Source of the DNA: Flavobacterium sp. H122
GTDB lineage: Bacteria > Bacteroidota > Bacteroidia > Flavobacteriales > Flavobacteriaceae
Reading direction: 5' to 3'
NCBI RefSeq assembly: GCF_004959765.1
Contig: NZ_SJZD01000001.1
Coordinates: 558,001-622,000 of the forward strand
DNA length: 64,000 bases
The notes beneath the pieces were generated by a model. It was given only the letters and a program-made list of their open reading frames with translations, made no database searches and had not been told where the DNA came from. Shown one piece after another: positions 21,027-30,903 of this stretch; the first letter of the stretch is position 1, and every line of letters starts with the position of its first letter. A program made the position numbers and the translations under genes.

Positions 21027-21593
21027 ATGAAAACGATTTTAAGAAATGTAGCTTTAACATTGGGTTTATTAACCACAACGTTTGCAAATGCGCAAGATGC
21101 TGACATGAAGAATATGCTGAAATTTGGAGGTAACGCAGGAGTTGCAGTTCCTTCATCAAATGCTTCGGCGAATTTAGGATTCGATTTAGCCTATCAACAT
21201 TTAGTTGTTCCAGGATTTGGACTAGGTGTCGCGACTGGATACAATCATTTTTTTGGTAAAGAAAACGACGGATTGGAAAATAATGATTTTGGTGTAGTGC
21301 CTGTTGCGGCATTGCTTAGAATTTATCCTCAGGAAAAAGGTTTTTATATAGGAACTGATATAGGTTATGGTTTTATAACAGGAAATAAAAATGCAGCATC
21401 CAATTCTACAGTAGAAAGGCCTGACGGAGGTTTGTACTTAAAACCCGAAATAGGCTGGCACAACAGGCATTGGAATATTGAATTACAATACAACAAAGTT
21501 TTTACAGGTGATAAAGGTACTATAGGCTCACAAAAATACAACGTGAGCAGTATAGGTTTAGGTGTGAGCTATAATTTGCCCTTAGGGGAATAA
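21027..21593 (+). CDS. Small outer-membrane beta-barrel protein
   Basis: 188 residues with signal peptide (ending TTFANAQ). Alternating amphipathic strands (AGVAVPSSNASANLGFDLAYQ, GFYIGTDIGYGF, GLGVSYNLPLGE) indicate an eight-strand-like barrel of the OmpA/OmpX-like type. It ends in a terminator and precedes the regulatory genes. No specific role can be given. Confidence 0.75.
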   Translation: MKTILRNVALTLGLLTTTFANAQDADMKNMLKFGGNAGVAVPSSNASANLGFDLAYQHLVVPGFGLGVATGYNHFFGKENDGLENNDFGVVPVAALLRIYPQEKGFYIGTDIGYGFITGNKNAASNSTVERPDGGLYLKPEIGWHNRHWNIELQYNKVFTGDKGTIGSQKYNVSSIGLGVSYNLPLGE

Positions 21594-21616
21594 ATCTTTT
21601 CATAGTTTGTTACGCC

Positions 21617-21645
21617 ACAAATCCCGACGTAAATCGGGATTTGTT
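21617..21645 (+). terminator. Rho-independent terminator
   Basis: ACAAATCCCGA and TCGGGATTTGTT pair around CGTAAA, 24 bases after the barrel gene. Confidence 0.75.
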
Positions 21646-21792
21646 ATTGTTTGAACTATATAAATTGAAATGAAAATTATATAACATGTTTCATCCGAAT
21701 TAAAATAAATTTGAAAGAAAACCCACAAAGGAATTAAATTACAAATAATAATCAGATTTAGTTAAATTTGTTATACACACAACTTAAGAACC

Positions 21793-22353
21793 ATGAAAGC
21801 TTACTTGAAATTTGACTTTACAAAACTGGCAAACAGCTTTTTAGAAGAAAAGCTCTCTGATTTTGGTTATAAATACAAAATACTAAGCTTTGGTGAAATT
21901 GAATTTTTAGATCCAATACCGGAAGATAAACTCAATGAAATTACTCAATCTTTAAATTCATATGGAATTGAAGTAATTGAAAACCAAAAAAGTGTTCTTG
22001 TACAAAAAATTAAGGATGCAATTCATGAAATGATTTTTAGTGACGAAGCCCCTAGTGTAAAAGCATCTGTTTATCTGTCCGAAAAACTAAATCATAGTTA
22101 TGGTTATTTATCCAATTTGTTTAGCGACGTAACCTATACTTCCATTGAAAATTTTATCATCATGCAAAAAATCGAATTGGCTAAACAACTGATTGTAAAC
22201 GATAAATTAAGTCTGACCGAAATTGCTTTCCGATTAAATTATTCGAGTGTGGCACATTTAAGTGCCCAATTTAAAAACACTACCGGAATCACACCTTCGG
22301 CTTTTCAACGAATAATTGCAAAAAGAAGAGAAATTTCCATCAAAAACACTTAA
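21793..22353 (+). CDS. AraC-family transcriptional regulator with a short N-terminal ferredoxin-like domain
   Basis: 186 residues. The C-terminal half is a standard AraC-type double helix-turn-helix (YGYLSNLFSDVTYTSIENFI, then LSLTEIAFRLNYSSVAHLSAQFKNTTGITPSAFQ). The first 70 residues (MKAYLKFDFTKL...) look like a small beta-alpha-beta domain of HMA-like size without a CxxC metal site. The receiver-protein gene begins 25 bases after its stop and the sensor kinase follows, so this is likely the output regulator, or a co-transcribed partner, of that pair. Confidence 0.85.
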   Translation: MKAYLKFDFTKLANSFLEEKLSDFGYKYKILSFGEIEFLDPIPEDKLNEITQSLNSYGIEVIENQKSVLVQKIKDAIHEMIFSDEAPSVKASVYLSEKLNHSYGYLSNLFSDVTYTSIENFIIMQKIELAKQLIVNDKLSLTEIAFRLNYSSVAHLSAQFKNTTGITPSAFQRIIAKRREISIKNT

Positions 22354-22378
22354 AAACCAACCCTTAAACCAATCCAAC

Positions 22379-22825
22379 ATGCAAAAAGAATATATCCACA
22401 TCATTCTTGCTGATGATGATGAAGATGACAGATTGTTTTTTACCGATGCATTTAACGAATTGAAAATGCAAACCAAAGTGCAGACATTTAATGATGGGGT
22501 TGAGTTAATGGATTATCTAAACGGGGACGAAGCCATTTTGCCACAGGTTTTATTCCTTGATTTGAATATGCCTAAAAAAAATGGTATTGAATGTTTACAT
22601 GAAATAAAAGCGAACGAAAAATTTAAGGACATTGCCATAGCTATTTATTCTACCTCATCATCTGAAGAACATATAGAAGAAACATTTGTTAACGGAGCCA
22701 ATATTTACATTAAAAAACCTTCTGATTTTAATACACTAAAAAAAGTTTTATCAGACGTGGTAACGATTAACTGGCAATATCACACTTCCGGATTAAACAA
22801 AGACAACTTTTTATTACGCATGTAA
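22379..22825 (+). CDS. Single-domain response regulator (CheY/Rcp1-like receiver)
   Basis: 148 residues from the ATG at 22379; an in-frame start at 22316 lies within the AraC gene and is disfavoured. The receiver features are the acidic pocket ILADDDEDD, phospho-acceptor Asp61 in FLDLNMP, the Thr/Ser switch YSTSSS, and Lys in IKKPSD. There is no output domain, resembling the small receivers paired with phytochrome-like or PAS kinases. It sits two bases ahead of the kinase gene, so it is probably its direct partner. Confidence 0.92.
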   Translation: MQKEYIHIILADDDEDDRLFFTDAFNELKMQTKVQTFNDGVELMDYLNGDEAILPQVLFLDLNMPKKNGIECLHEIKANEKFKDIAIAIYSTSSSEEHIEETFVNGANIYIKKPSDFNTLKKVLSDVVTINWQYHTSGLNKDNFLLRM

Positions 22826-22827
22826 AA

Positions 22828-25014
22828 ATGAAATCAAACACTTCTCCATTACTGCTTAAAATAATATTCATACTCGCTATAGCGGTCTTATTTTTTATTG
22901 GTGCTATTACTTACAAACATCTCGACTTATTAAACAAAAATGCTCAATTAGTAGAAAAAACATATAAAATCAGCTTAGAAGTGCAAAAGCTTTTATCGAT
23001 ACTTAAAGATGCAGAAGTTGGCCAAAGAGGTTTTATCATAACCCACGATGAAAAGTTTTTAGAACCCTATTTAGGATCAAGAGAAAGGCTAAACAATGCG
23101 TATTTGAATTTAAAAACCCAATTAAAAAACGACACAATAAAACTTAAAAAAATTCAATCGTTACATGGTTTAATTTACAGAAGACTAAACCGACTGGAAT
23201 ACAACATATATTTAGCCAGTACAGGCGAGAAAAATATTGATCTTGATGTAGGCAAAGAAACTATGGATTCAATTCGAACAAAAATCGATTCGATTGTTTC
23301 TAGTGAAGAACAAAATTTACATTTCAGACAAATTCAATATAAAAACATAAACAGCAATTCACCCTTTATTATTTACCTCACACTTCTTTTGACTTTGGGT
23401 TTATTGTCTTTTGCATATTATCGTATGTCTATTTCATTTACTGAACTAACAGAAACCTATGAAAAACTCAAAATAAGTAATGAGATTAATTCTTTTGGTG
23501 AAGAAGTGGGACGTTTTGGAAACTGGCAATGGACATCTCAAAACAACAAACTCTATTTTTCAAATAATCTCTACAGATTGTTAGGCGTTAATCCACTTAG
23601 CATAGAACCCTCATTAGATAATTTTTATTCGTTTGTCCACCCTGATGACTTAGATCGCGTGAAGCAAAATACTACATCAATGACTGAAACGGGTATACTT
23701 CCAACAATAAGATACAGGTTAATAAATAGTCAAGGAGAGAATCTTAATGTTAAAGCACAAGGAAAATCAATTCATGATAAAGATGGTAATACTACCATTA
23801 TTGGAACCATCATTGATATTACTGATGAAGTAAAAATGATTCAAAAACAGGAAAAGCAAAATGAAGAATTAGAAACAAAAAATAACGAACTAATAATTGT
23901 TAATGAATCTATCGCTCTTGGTGAAATAATCGGTAAATATGGAAACTGGCACTGGAATACACAAAATGATAGTTGGTATTTTTCTAAAAATTTATTCCAC
24001 ATTTTAGGAGAACCTACAGATTCATTCTTGCCCACATTAGAGAATTTCTACAAATATGTTCACCCGGAAGATTTATATTTTGTGAAGCATAATTTTGAGG
24101 AAATGAAGTACAATCAAATTCTTCATTCCATGACCTACAGGATTATTCAGGCAAATTCAGGCAATATCATCAATGTAAAATCAGTTGGACGGCCTATTAC
24201 AAATACAACAGATGAAAAATTGGTGGCTGGTGTAACTGTTGACATTACAGATGATTTTAACCGCACACTGGAAATTGAAGAACAAAACCGAATTTTAGAA
24301 GCAAATAACAAGGAGCTTCAGGCCTTCAATTATGTGGCCAGTCACGACTTGCAAGAGCCATTAAGAAAAATTCAAACTTTTATTTCAAGACTTGAAGACA
24401 ATGAATTAGATAATTTATCAGATTCAGGAAAGCAATATTTAAGCAGAATACAATCTGCCTCAAAAAGAATGCGGATTCTTATTGACGATTTATTGCAATT
24501 TTCAAGAACTACAAGAGCGGAAAAGGTTTTTGAAAAAACAGACTTGAATGATTTACTGGAAAATTCAAAGCTTGAACTGGCGCAATTAATAGAAGACAAA
24601 AATGCAGTAATAACAAATGATAAATTTCCTAGTCTAAAAGTTATTCCTTTTCAAATTCAACAACTTTTTACAAATCTCATTAATAATTCCATTAAGTATG
24701 CTAAAGCTAATGTAAACCCTGAAATCGTAATTTCTGTTTCTAAAGTTTCTTCAGATAAAGAACCTTTTTTACAAGATATCGCCAAACAAAAATTCTGTAA
24801 AATAACCTTTACTGATAACGGAATTGGCTTTGACCAGGAATATGCTCAAAAAATATTTGAATTATTCAGCAGGTTACATAGTAAAGATGACTATTCGGGT
24901 ACAGGAATTGGATTGGCAATCTGTAAAAAAATTGTTGAAAACCACAAAGGCTTCATCTTTGCAAAAAGCGAAAAAGGCAAAGGAACTACTTTCACTATTT
25001 ATCTTCCTGAGTAA
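22828..25014 (+). CDS. CHASE3-PAS-PAS sensor histidine kinase
   Basis: 728 residues. Order: transmembrane segment (about 9-28), periplasmic CHASE3 domain (about 40-175, with AEVGQRGFIITHDEKFLEPY), second transmembrane segment (about 177-198), two PAS/PAC units (about 225-340 and 365-480), HisKA with phospho-acceptor His506 (NYVASHDLQEPLRK), and HATPase_c with the N box (NLINNSIKYA) and GTGIGLAIC. It autophosphorylates and should pass phosphate to the receiver protein encoded just upstream. The stimulus is unknown. A clear terminator follows. Confidence 0.95.
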   Translation: MKSNTSPLLLKIIFILAIAVLFFIGAITYKHLDLLNKNAQLVEKTYKISLEVQKLLSILKDAEVGQRGFIITHDEKFLEPYLGSRERLNNAYLNLKTQLKNDTIKLKKIQSLHGLIYRRLNRLEYNIYLASTGEKNIDLDVGKETMDSIRTKIDSIVSSEEQNLHFRQIQYKNINSNSPFIIYLTLLLTLGLLSFAYYRMSISFTELTETYEKLKISNEINSFGEEVGRFGNWQWTSQNNKLYFSNNLYRLLGVNPLSIEPSLDNFYSFVHPDDLDRVKQNTTSMTETGILPTIRYRLINSQGENLNVKAQGKSIHDKDGNTTIIGTIIDITDEVKMIQKQEKQNEELETKNNELIIVNESIALGEIIGKYGNWHWNTQNDSWYFSKNLFHILGEPTDSFLPTLENFYKYVHPEDLYFVKHNFEEMKYNQILHSMTYRIIQANSGNIINVKSVGRPITNTTDEKLVAGVTVDITDDFNRTLEIEEQNRILEANNKELQAFNYVASHDLQEPLRKIQTFISRLEDNELDNLSDSGKQYLSRIQSASKRMRILIDDLLQFSRTTRAEKVFEKTDLNDLLENSKLELAQLIEDKNAVITNDKFPSLKVIPFQIQQLFTNLINNSIKYAKANVNPEIVISVSKVSSDKEPFLQDIAKQKFCKITFTDNGIGFDQEYAQKIFELFSRLHSKDDYSGTGIGLAICKKIVENHKGFIFAKSEKGKGTTFTIYLPE

Positions 25015-25035
25015 AATAATATTCAATACTTATGT

Positions 25036-25069
25036 AAAAATCCTGATTTCTCTTAATCAGGATTTTTTT
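25036..25069 (+). terminator. Terminator after the sensor kinase operon
   Basis: AAAAATCCTGATT and AATCAGGATTTTTTT pair perfectly around TCTCTT and run into seven Ts. Confidence 0.85.
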
Positions 25070-25208
25070 ATGGTAATTCTATAACTATCCTAAAAATTAT
25101 TGTAACACTTTTTAGTTACTTACTAAAGAACTTTATCACATAGTAATATAATGGTCATATACTATTTGATTTGATTACACTCAAATGGCCATTTAAAAAT
25201 CATTCGTT

Positions 25209-25499
25209 ATGTATGCTATTTTCATTTGGATTACATTAGGAATAATCTATAGTTTAATTTCAAAATTAACTGATTTAAAAAACAAAAATTATGGTTTAAC
25301 CTCAACAGTAGCAATAGGAATTGTGGGTGGTGTGATAGGTGGATACATTGGCCGATTTATTTTAAAAACCATTCATCATGATTCTTTATTAGACATTAAC
25401 AATATCATAATGCCTGTCATAGGAGCTATATTGGTTGTATATTATTTTAATTACTTGGCTAAGGAAGCAAGAACTTCTTACAGCAAAGCAAAACATTAA
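25209..25499 (+). CDS. GlsB/YeaQ/YmgE-family small membrane protein
   Basis: 96 residues with three hydrophobic segments. The Gly-rich stretch VAIGIVGGVIGGYIGRFIL is diagnostic of the GlsB/YeaQ (transglycosylase-associated) family, whose members are induced by envelope and acid stress. It is longer than the usual 80 residues by its cytoplasmic loop and tail. It begins a run of small envelope genes. The imperfect dyad around 25160-25195 could be regulatory. Confidence 0.8.
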   Translation: MYAIFIWITLGIIYSLISKLTDLKNKNYGLTSTVAIGIVGGVIGGYIGRFILKTIHHDSLLDINNIIMPVIGAILVVYYFNYLAKEARTSYSKAKH

Positions 25500-25784
25500 A
25501 ATTTTATAAGCATTTGAAAAAATCATATAACATAAGAAATCTTATTTATTAAGAATTTTGAAATATAAAATAAGTACTAAAAATAACTATTAAAAACAAG
25601 TAAAAAGAACAAAAGTAATTGAGTGAAATCGAGTAAAGAAAACTAAATCATATGATTTAATTCAAAGCGAGAACTTCGGGGCACAAAGAGCCATAACACA
25701 ATTTTGACAATCTTTATATCGTTATGGCTTAGTTCTTGTTAAAGGATAAAACAATAAAATTTCATTCAAACAAAATTTAACACT
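25500..25784. other. 285-bp intergenic region with a 9-bp dyad
   Basis: No gene is seen. AGCCATAAC (25689-25697) and GTTATGGCT (25721-25729) form a perfect 9-bp inverted repeat 23 bases apart, about 55 bp before the barrel gene. No T-run follows. It may be an operator or leader structure for the downstream operon. Confidence 0.45.
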
Positions 25785-26426
25785 ATGAAAACAATCAAAT
25801 TAGTAATCACAGGGCTTTTTGTATCACTTATCTCATCAACAACTGGTTTTGCTCAAACAAATACCGGCGAAACAAGTGGAGGTTTAAAAGGTGGTCTTAA
25901 CTTTTCTAATATGTATGTTGACGACGTTGATGACAGCAATGTATTATTAGGTTTAAATATTGGATTATACGGAAACTTCCCATTAGGCAATAGTTTAGCT
26001 TTCCAACCAGAATTAAACTTCACCACTAAAGGATCTGAGGTTACTTACGACAACATTCTTGATAGTGGTACCCGTAAATTCAGATTAAGTTATCTGGAAG
26101 TACCTTTATTACTAAAAGCTAACCTAACTAAAAATTTCAATTTACAATTTGGTCCTTATTTGGCTTTTTTAATTGATTCGAAAATAAAAAATGTATCATC
26201 AGACGGTTCTTACACCATTGATGATTTAGACGAAGATGATTTTAACCGCTTTGACGCAGGTTTATCTGGCGGAGTTGGATTTGATTTTGACACTGTGGGT
26301 ATTGGTCTTAGATACAATTACGGTTTAAAAACCGTAGGTAAAGACCAACAAATAGGCGGTGCTACATACAACGCATTAGATGCTAAAAACAGTAATGCTA
26401 ACCTCTATATCGCATTCAAATTTTAA
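25785..26426 (+). CDS. Outer-membrane beta-barrel (porin/PorT-like) protein
   Basis: 213 residues with a signal peptide (ending TTGFAQ). The start of the mature part (GGLKGGLNFSNMYVDD) and repeated strands (FQPELNFTTKGSEV, YLEVPLLLKANL, FGPYLAFLID, VGIGLRYNYGLKTV, NLYIAFKF) match the PorT-like barrel group of Bacteroidota. The terminal Phe is typical of an outer-membrane barrel. Only 10 bp separate it from the lmo0937-like gene, so it heads the small-protein operon. Confidence 0.85.
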   Translation: MKTIKLVITGLFVSLISSTTGFAQTNTGETSGGLKGGLNFSNMYVDDVDDSNVLLGLNIGLYGNFPLGNSLAFQPELNFTTKGSEVTYDNILDSGTRKFRLSYLEVPLLLKANLTKNFNLQFGPYLAFLIDSKIKNVSSDGSYTIDDLDEDDFNRFDAGLSGGVGFDFDTVGIGLRYNYGLKTVGKDQQIGGATYNALDAKNSNANLYIAFKF

Positions 26427-26436
26427 TTAAAAAATT

Positions 26437-26589
26437 ATGCAAAATTTACTTTATACAGTCGCAATAGTATGTGTTATACTTTGGGCTTTAGGGTTTTTCA
26501 TATACAGTACAAGTAATTTAATACATGTTTTACTTGTAATAGCAGTAGTAGCAATTTTGCTACGGGTAATAAAAGGAAAAAGTATTTAA
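26437..26589 (+). CDS. lmo0937-family small membrane protein
   Basis: 50 residues with two hydrophobic segments (VAIVCVILWALGFFIY and LIHVLLVIAVVAILLRVI), split by a short STSN turn. This size, plus a pattern with LLYTVAIVCVILWALGFF at the start, is that of the lmo0937 family (stress-induced small membrane proteins). It lies between the barrel and YtxH genes on one transcript. Confidence 0.8.
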   Translation: MQNLLYTVAIVCVILWALGFFIYSTSNLIHVLLVIAVVAILLRVIKGKSI

Positions 26590-26610
26590 TAACATTAAAC
26601 AATAGTAACG

Positions 26611-26877
26611 ATGAGAACAGACAAATTAATTTTAGGACTTGTAGGAGCGGCAGCAGCCGGTTATGCATTAGGCGTTTTATTTGCCCCTGAAAAAGGAAGT
26701 GAAACCAGAAAAAAAATTGCAGATAAAGGAAATGATTTAAAAAAGTCATTAAAAAGTACTGTTGATTCTTTGATAAATACCGCGAAAGAAGATTTTTCAA
26801 ACCTAACAGAAAATGCCAAAGAAGAACTTAGTCAGGATTTGCAAAATCTCAAAAGCATTAACAAATCTATAATGTAA
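26611..26877 (+). CDS. YtxH domain protein
   Basis: 88 residues. It has an N-terminal hydrophobic helix with AAAAGYALGVLFAPEKGSETRKKI, the YtxH hallmark, followed by a long amphipathic helix. YtxH proteins are general-stress membrane-associated proteins of unknown mechanism. It is followed 11 bp later by the holin-like gene. Confidence 0.9.
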   Translation: MRTDKLILGLVGAAAAGYALGVLFAPEKGSETRKKIADKGNDLKKSLKSTVDSLINTAKEDFSNLTENAKEELSQDLQNLKSINKSIM

Positions 26878-26888
26878 TTTTTTTAAAA

Positions 26889-27260
26889 ATGGAACATCGA
26901 AACTTACATAATGAAGAAACTCTTTTTGACAAAGCAGAAAATTATGTGAAAACGAGTATGGATTTATTTAAACTTCAACTAATTGATAAATCCTCTGATT
27001 TAATTGCTACCCTAGCTACCAAAATTGTCATTGTGCTAATTGTTTCGATGTTTCTTTTTTTTATGAATATTGGATTTGCCATATGGATAGGTCAATATTT
27101 AAATAATCTATCATTAGGTTTTATAATTATTTCCAGTTTCTATCTGATTGTTTCAATATTCATGTATTGTTTTAGACACAGATTTTTAAAATTTCCCATT
27201 TCGGACATGATTATTAGGAAATTGACCAAATCTATTGATTTAGATAACTATTCAAATTAA
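26889..27260 (+). CDS. Phage-holin-3_6-like membrane protein
   Basis: 123 residues. A short polar N-terminus is followed by two strong hydrophobic segments (IVIVLIVSMFLFFMNIGFAIWIG and LSLGFIIISSFYLIVSIFMYCF). The architecture is that of the holin superfamily III / actin-associated membrane proteins often found beside YtxH. It is an inner-membrane protein of the envelope-stress run and not evidence for a prophage. Confidence 0.75.
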   Translation: MEHRNLHNEETLFDKAENYVKTSMDLFKLQLIDKSSDLIATLATKIVIVLIVSMFLFFMNIGFAIWIGQYLNNLSLGFIIISSFYLIVSIFMYCFRHRFLKFPISDMIIRKLTKSIDLDNYSN

Positions 27261-27270
27261 AAATCAACTT

Positions 27271-27585
27271 ATGAAATCAGCGCTTTCTTTAAAATTAAAT
27301 CAAGCCATTGCAACTGCTGAATTGCAACAAAAAAATGCGCTCAGTGAGTTGAAAGAAGAGTTTTTGCAAATAAAACAAAATTATGAGCCTTCTAATTTAA
27401 TTGGATTATTATCAAACAACTTTTTATCTGTTCAAAACACAGATTTTAAAAGAATCTTAAAAAAGACAGCATTAACACTTGCCATAGGATTTATTTCCAA
27501 AAAACTGACCCAAAAAACACAGAATTCAGCCTTGCAAAAAACAATACACAAAGCATCTGAATTCTTTCTCAATAAATTTTCCTAA
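27271..27585 (+). CDS. Hypothetical protein ending the envelope-stress operon
   Basis: 104 residues, no recognised family. It is helical and Lys/Gln-rich, with one weak hydrophobic stretch (LKKTALTLAIGFISKKL). It starts 10 bp after the holin-like gene and ends before a strong terminator, so it belongs to the same transcript. Possibly a membrane-peripheral partner of YtxH. Confidence 0.75.
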   Translation: MKSALSLKLNQAIATAELQQKNALSELKEEFLQIKQNYEPSNLIGLLSNNFLSVQNTDFKRILKKTALTLAIGFISKKLTQKTQNSALQKTIHKASEFFLNKFS

Positions 27586-27590
27586 AAAAA

Positions 27591-27618
27591 CAAAAGCTGC
27601 CCAAACAGGCAGCTTTTG
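27591..27618. terminator. Bidirectional terminator
   Basis: CAAAAGCTGCC (27591-27601) and GGCAGCTTTTG (27608-27618) form an 11-bp perfect stem with a six-base loop between two converging genes. Confidence 0.85.
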
Positions 27619-27635
27619 AATTATACTAATCATTG

Positions 27636-29636
27636 TTATTTTTCCAATTTAACTTCTACCCTTCTGTTCAAAGCTTTACCAGCTTTTGTTTTATTTGAAG
27701 CAATTGGTTTCGTTTCACCATAACCGACAGACTTCAGTCTGGAAGTTTCAATTCCATGCTCTACTAAATAAAGCATTACAGCATTAGCTCTTTCCTCTGA
27801 TAATTTTTGATTAGCAGCGGCAGCTCCGTCACTATCAGTATGTCCTTCAATAGAAAATTTAGAATTTGGATATTCTTTTAATATTGCTACCATAGCTTCA
27901 AGAACAGGATATGTTTGTTTTTGGAAACTTGACCTGCTGGTATCAAATAAGATGGTTTTAGCGTAATCATTCAATTTCTTCATAACTGCTTCAGAAATTT
28001 CTGGGCAACCATTATTTTTTACAGTTCCTTTTACATCAGGACATTTGTCATCTTTATCCAAAACACTGTCTCCATCAGAATCCGGCCAAGGGCAACCCTC
28101 ATTTTCTTTGGGACCTCTAACTGTTGGGCATTTATCGTCTTTGTCTAAAATACCATCATCATCACTGTCTCTGTATGGGCAACCGTTATTGTCTTTTGGA
28201 CCTTTTACGTCCGGACATTGATCATTTTTATCAAGAATACCATCCCCGTCAGTATCTTTATCAACAGGTTTTATAGGAAGCGGCTCCGGTTTTGCCTTCT
28301 CTTTCCCATCTCCTTTGTATAATGGAATTCTCAAACCAGCATGTATATCAAATCCTTTTGATTCATCAGAAATCAAATTGGTTATCACTGAACCTGAACC
28401 CACAAATAATGGGCCTAAACGAAATCCAGCACCAGCCTGAAAACCTCTGTAATCCATATAATTTAATGGCAAATACGCACCAAACCACTTACTTTCATAT
28501 CTAGGAGTTAAAGTAACTGTATTTGCAATAGCTGATTTGTTTAATGATGTTTTATCATTTACATTCAAATCACCATTTGCATTCAAATAGAATTTTTTAT
28601 AAAAATTCCAGTCTAAATTTAAATGAACTGCAGTAGGCAAAACTGCTTTAACATTGGCTTTTGTCTCTGTCACAGCATAATTATTATCAAGAAATTCACC
28701 TATTGATCCGGCATTTTCATAATCAGCTTCAGAAACTATACCATTCAAATTATATACTTTCTGATCGGTATTTTTGTAATTTATTGATCCAATATCTGTA
28801 ATTGATAATCCCACTCTCAATAAATATTTATTTTGAGTGGCATTATTGAAATTAGGTCTATATTCGTAAGTAAACCCAAGATCTCCACCTATTCCAGCTT
28901 TGTCACTATCAAATTTAATATCATTAAAATTCTCAATAAAATCCTGATCGCCACCATAAGTTAGCGAACCTGAGGTCGTAATAGGATTCAATGCAGGATT
29001 TACTCCGTTGTAATTATAAATCACATTTATATTACTACCTTGAGTATAAGTATTTGAAATTCCTTGTAGATACTTTAAAGTCAAACCTCCTTTTAGAAAA
29101 TGAGAACCTTTATCAACTAAAACAGTTGCATAAGACAACCCTAATTCAGCCCATGAATTTGAGTTTATGGTAAAATTACCGGTACTAAAATCTAAATCTT
29201 GATTAGAATTAAAATTGTCAGCAAATTGATTGAAAGCATCACCATTAATATTATGAATATTACCTGTCATTCTCGCTCTGGTAAACAATGCAATTGAATG
29301 TTTAGGTTTAATGTTTATCATAAATGATGGCCCCATAACATCGGCATTTACAATAAAACTATTTGAATCTGAAGGAAATGTTTCAGCATCAGTTTCAATA
29401 TTATAACTTCCTTTTAGCAAATCGGTTGCATTAATACCATAATAATCATTTGTTCCTGTAACACTTACGGAAAACAAATTAATATCTGCTTTAAATCGAG
29501 AATCCACTATTGAAGCAGGATTGAACAAAACACTTTGAACACCTGCATAGTTATCGTGATAGTATCCAATATAAGACTGCGCCTGAGATACTAATGAAAG
29601 AATCAATAGACTAGTTAGAAAGATTGCTTTTTTCAT
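27636..29636 (-). CDS. DUF5723/OmpA outer-membrane protein with thrombospondin type 3 repeats
   Basis: 666 residues with a signal peptide (ending SQAQ). About residues 20-450 form a DUF5723-type beta-barrel. Next come acidic TSP type 3 calcium-binding repeats ([19 protein letters not shown] and three further copies, about 462-545). The OmpA C-terminal domain (about 560-666) follows, with [23 protein letters not shown] and RANAVMLYL, which binds peptidoglycan. It anchors the outer membrane to the wall. Monocistronic. Confidence 0.92.
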   Translation of the reverse strand: MKKAIFLTSLLILSLVSQAQSYIGYYHDNYAGVQSVLFNPASIVDSRFKADINLFSVSVTGTNDYYGINATDLLKGSYNIETDAETFPSDSNSFIVNADVMGPSFMINIKPKHSIALFTRARMTGNIHNINGDAFNQFADNFNSNQDLDFSTGNFTINSNSWAELGLSYATVLVDKGSHFLKGGLTLKYLQGISNTYTQGSNINVIYNYNGVNPALNPITTSGSLTYGGDQDFIENFNDIKFDSDKAGIGGDLGFTYEYRPNFNNATQNKYLLRVGLSITDIGSINYKNTDQKVYNLNGIVSEADYENAGSIGEFLDNNYAVTETKANVKAVLPTAVHLNLDWNFYKKFYLNANGDLNVNDKTSLNKSAIANTVTLTPRYESKWFGAYLPLNYMDYRGFQAGAGFRLGPLFVGSGSVITNLISDESKGFDIHAGLRIPLYKGDGKEKAKPEPLPIKPVDKDTDGDGILDKNDQCPDVKGPKDNNGCPYRDSDDDGILDKDDKCPTVRGPKENEGCPWPDSDGDSVLDKDDKCPDVKGTVKNNGCPEISEAVMKKLNDYAKTILFDTSRSSFQKQTYPVLEAMVAILKEYPNSKFSIEGHTDSDGAAAANQKLSEERANAVMLYLVEHGIETSRLKSVGYGETKPIASNKTKAGKALNRRVEVKLEK

Positions 29637-29689
29637 ATTGAAATTTTAATTTGATTTATCTTACAACGCAGGATTGTTAAAAAAAGTAT

Positions 29690-29716
29690 AAAAAAAAGCC
29701 CCTAAACAGGGGCTTC
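29690..29716 (-). terminator. Terminator of prfA
   Basis: AAGCCCC (29696-29702) and GGGGCTT (29709-29715) around TAAACA; read leftward, the stem runs into T7. Confidence 0.8.
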
Positions 29717-29720
29717 AGTA

Positions 29721-30794
29721 TTAATAAACTTCAGATTCTTTAAGTTTTTCTGTGTTTGCTACCAATTGGAGTTCGTCAATAAATTTTTGAATTTTACCAC
29801 TCATAACCCCGTCCATATCAAAAATATCCATTCCTATACGGTGGTCGGTTATACGGCCCTGCGGGTAATTATAGGTTCTAATTTTTGCAGAACGGTCACC
29901 ACTGCTCACCTGAGAATTACGCTTTTTAGCATCTTCTTCCTGCTTTTTAGCCAATTCCATTTCGTATAAACGCGAACGAAGAACGGTTAAAGCTTTGTCT
30001 TTATTTTTATGCTGTGACTTTTCATCCTGACACTGTGCTACCAATCCTGTTGGAATGTGTGTCATACGTACTGCTGATTTTGTCGTATTTACTGACTGCC
30101 CACCAGGACCAGACGAACAGAAAAAGTCTATACGCACATCATTCATATCAATTTGAACATCAAACTCCTCAGCTTCAGGCAATACCATAACTGTAGCTGC
30201 AGATGTATGCACACGTCCTTGTGTCTCGGTTTGAGGTACACGTTGTACACGGTGTACTCCTGCTTCAAATTTCAGCGTACCGTAAACATCTTCACCTGTT
30301 ACTTCAAAAATAATTTCCTTGAATCCTCCAGAAGTTCCTTCATTCAAATCTACAACAGATGTTCTCCAGCCTTTTATCTCGCAATATTTAGTGTACATTC
30401 TGTATAAATCCCCTGCAAAAATTGAAGCTTCATCACCACCAGTACCAGCACGGATTTCCACCATAACGTTCTTAGCATCTTCAGGGTCTTTAGGGATCAA
30501 CATGAATTTGATTTCTTCTTCTAATTGAGGCAATCGATCCTGAGCTTCATTCAATTGCATTTTAGCCATTTCAACCATTTCTGCATCAGAACCATCAGCG
30601 ATTATTTCTTTCGCTTCCTCTATATTCCCAACAAGATTTATATATTCATCACGTTTTTCAACTAATGCTTTTAAATCTTTGTATTCTTTATTTAATTGTA
30701 CATAACGTTTTTGATCAGCAATAACATCCGGTTGGATAATTAAATCTGATACCTCGTCAAAACGCTGTTTTACATATTGAAGTCTGTCTAACAT
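29721..30794 (-). CDS. prfA: Peptide chain release factor 1
   Basis: 357 residues, normal RF1 length. GGQ at 231-233 ([14 protein letters not shown]) is the peptidyl-tRNA hydrolysis motif. The stop-codon discriminator is PQT at 187-189 (RVPQTE), an RF1-type PxT tripeptide and not the RF2 SPF, so it reads UAA/UAG. The reading frame is uninterrupted. Monocistronic. Confidence 0.97.
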   Translation of the reverse strand: MLDRLQYVKQRFDEVSDLIIQPDVIADQKRYVQLNKEYKDLKALVEKRDEYINLVGNIEEAKEIIADGSDAEMVEMAKMQLNEAQDRLPQLEEEIKFMLIPKDPEDAKNVMVEIRAGTGGDEASIFAGDLYRMYTKYCEIKGWRTSVVDLNEGTSGGFKEIIFEVTGEDVYGTLKFEAGVHRVQRVPQTETQGRVHTSAATVMVLPEAEEFDVQIDMNDVRIDFFCSSGPGGQSVNTTKSAVRMTHIPTGLVAQCQDEKSQHKNKDKALTVLRSRLYEMELAKKQEEDAKKRNSQVSSGDRSAKIRTYNYPQGRITDHRIGMDIFDMDGVMSGKIQKFIDELQLVANTEKLKESEVY

Positions 30795-30903
30795 TTTGTT
30801 CTTCTTCTATTTTGGAGTGCAAAATTAGTAAAAAAAGAGTTTAGTTTACTATTTACGTTTTTTAAAAAATAATTGTATTTTTATGATACGCTAAATTCAT
30901 TAT

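Noticed and set aside
21025..21312. Minus-strand open frame opposite the barrel gene
   Set aside because: It lies wholly within a signal-peptide barrel gene and has no family features.
26889..27260. Holin-like protein as sign of a prophage
   Set aside because: It sits in a YtxH/lmo0937 stress operon with no phage genes around it.
29721..30794. Programmed frameshift in a release-factor gene
   Set aside because: That device belongs to prfB. This is prfA (PQT motif) and its frame is unbroken.
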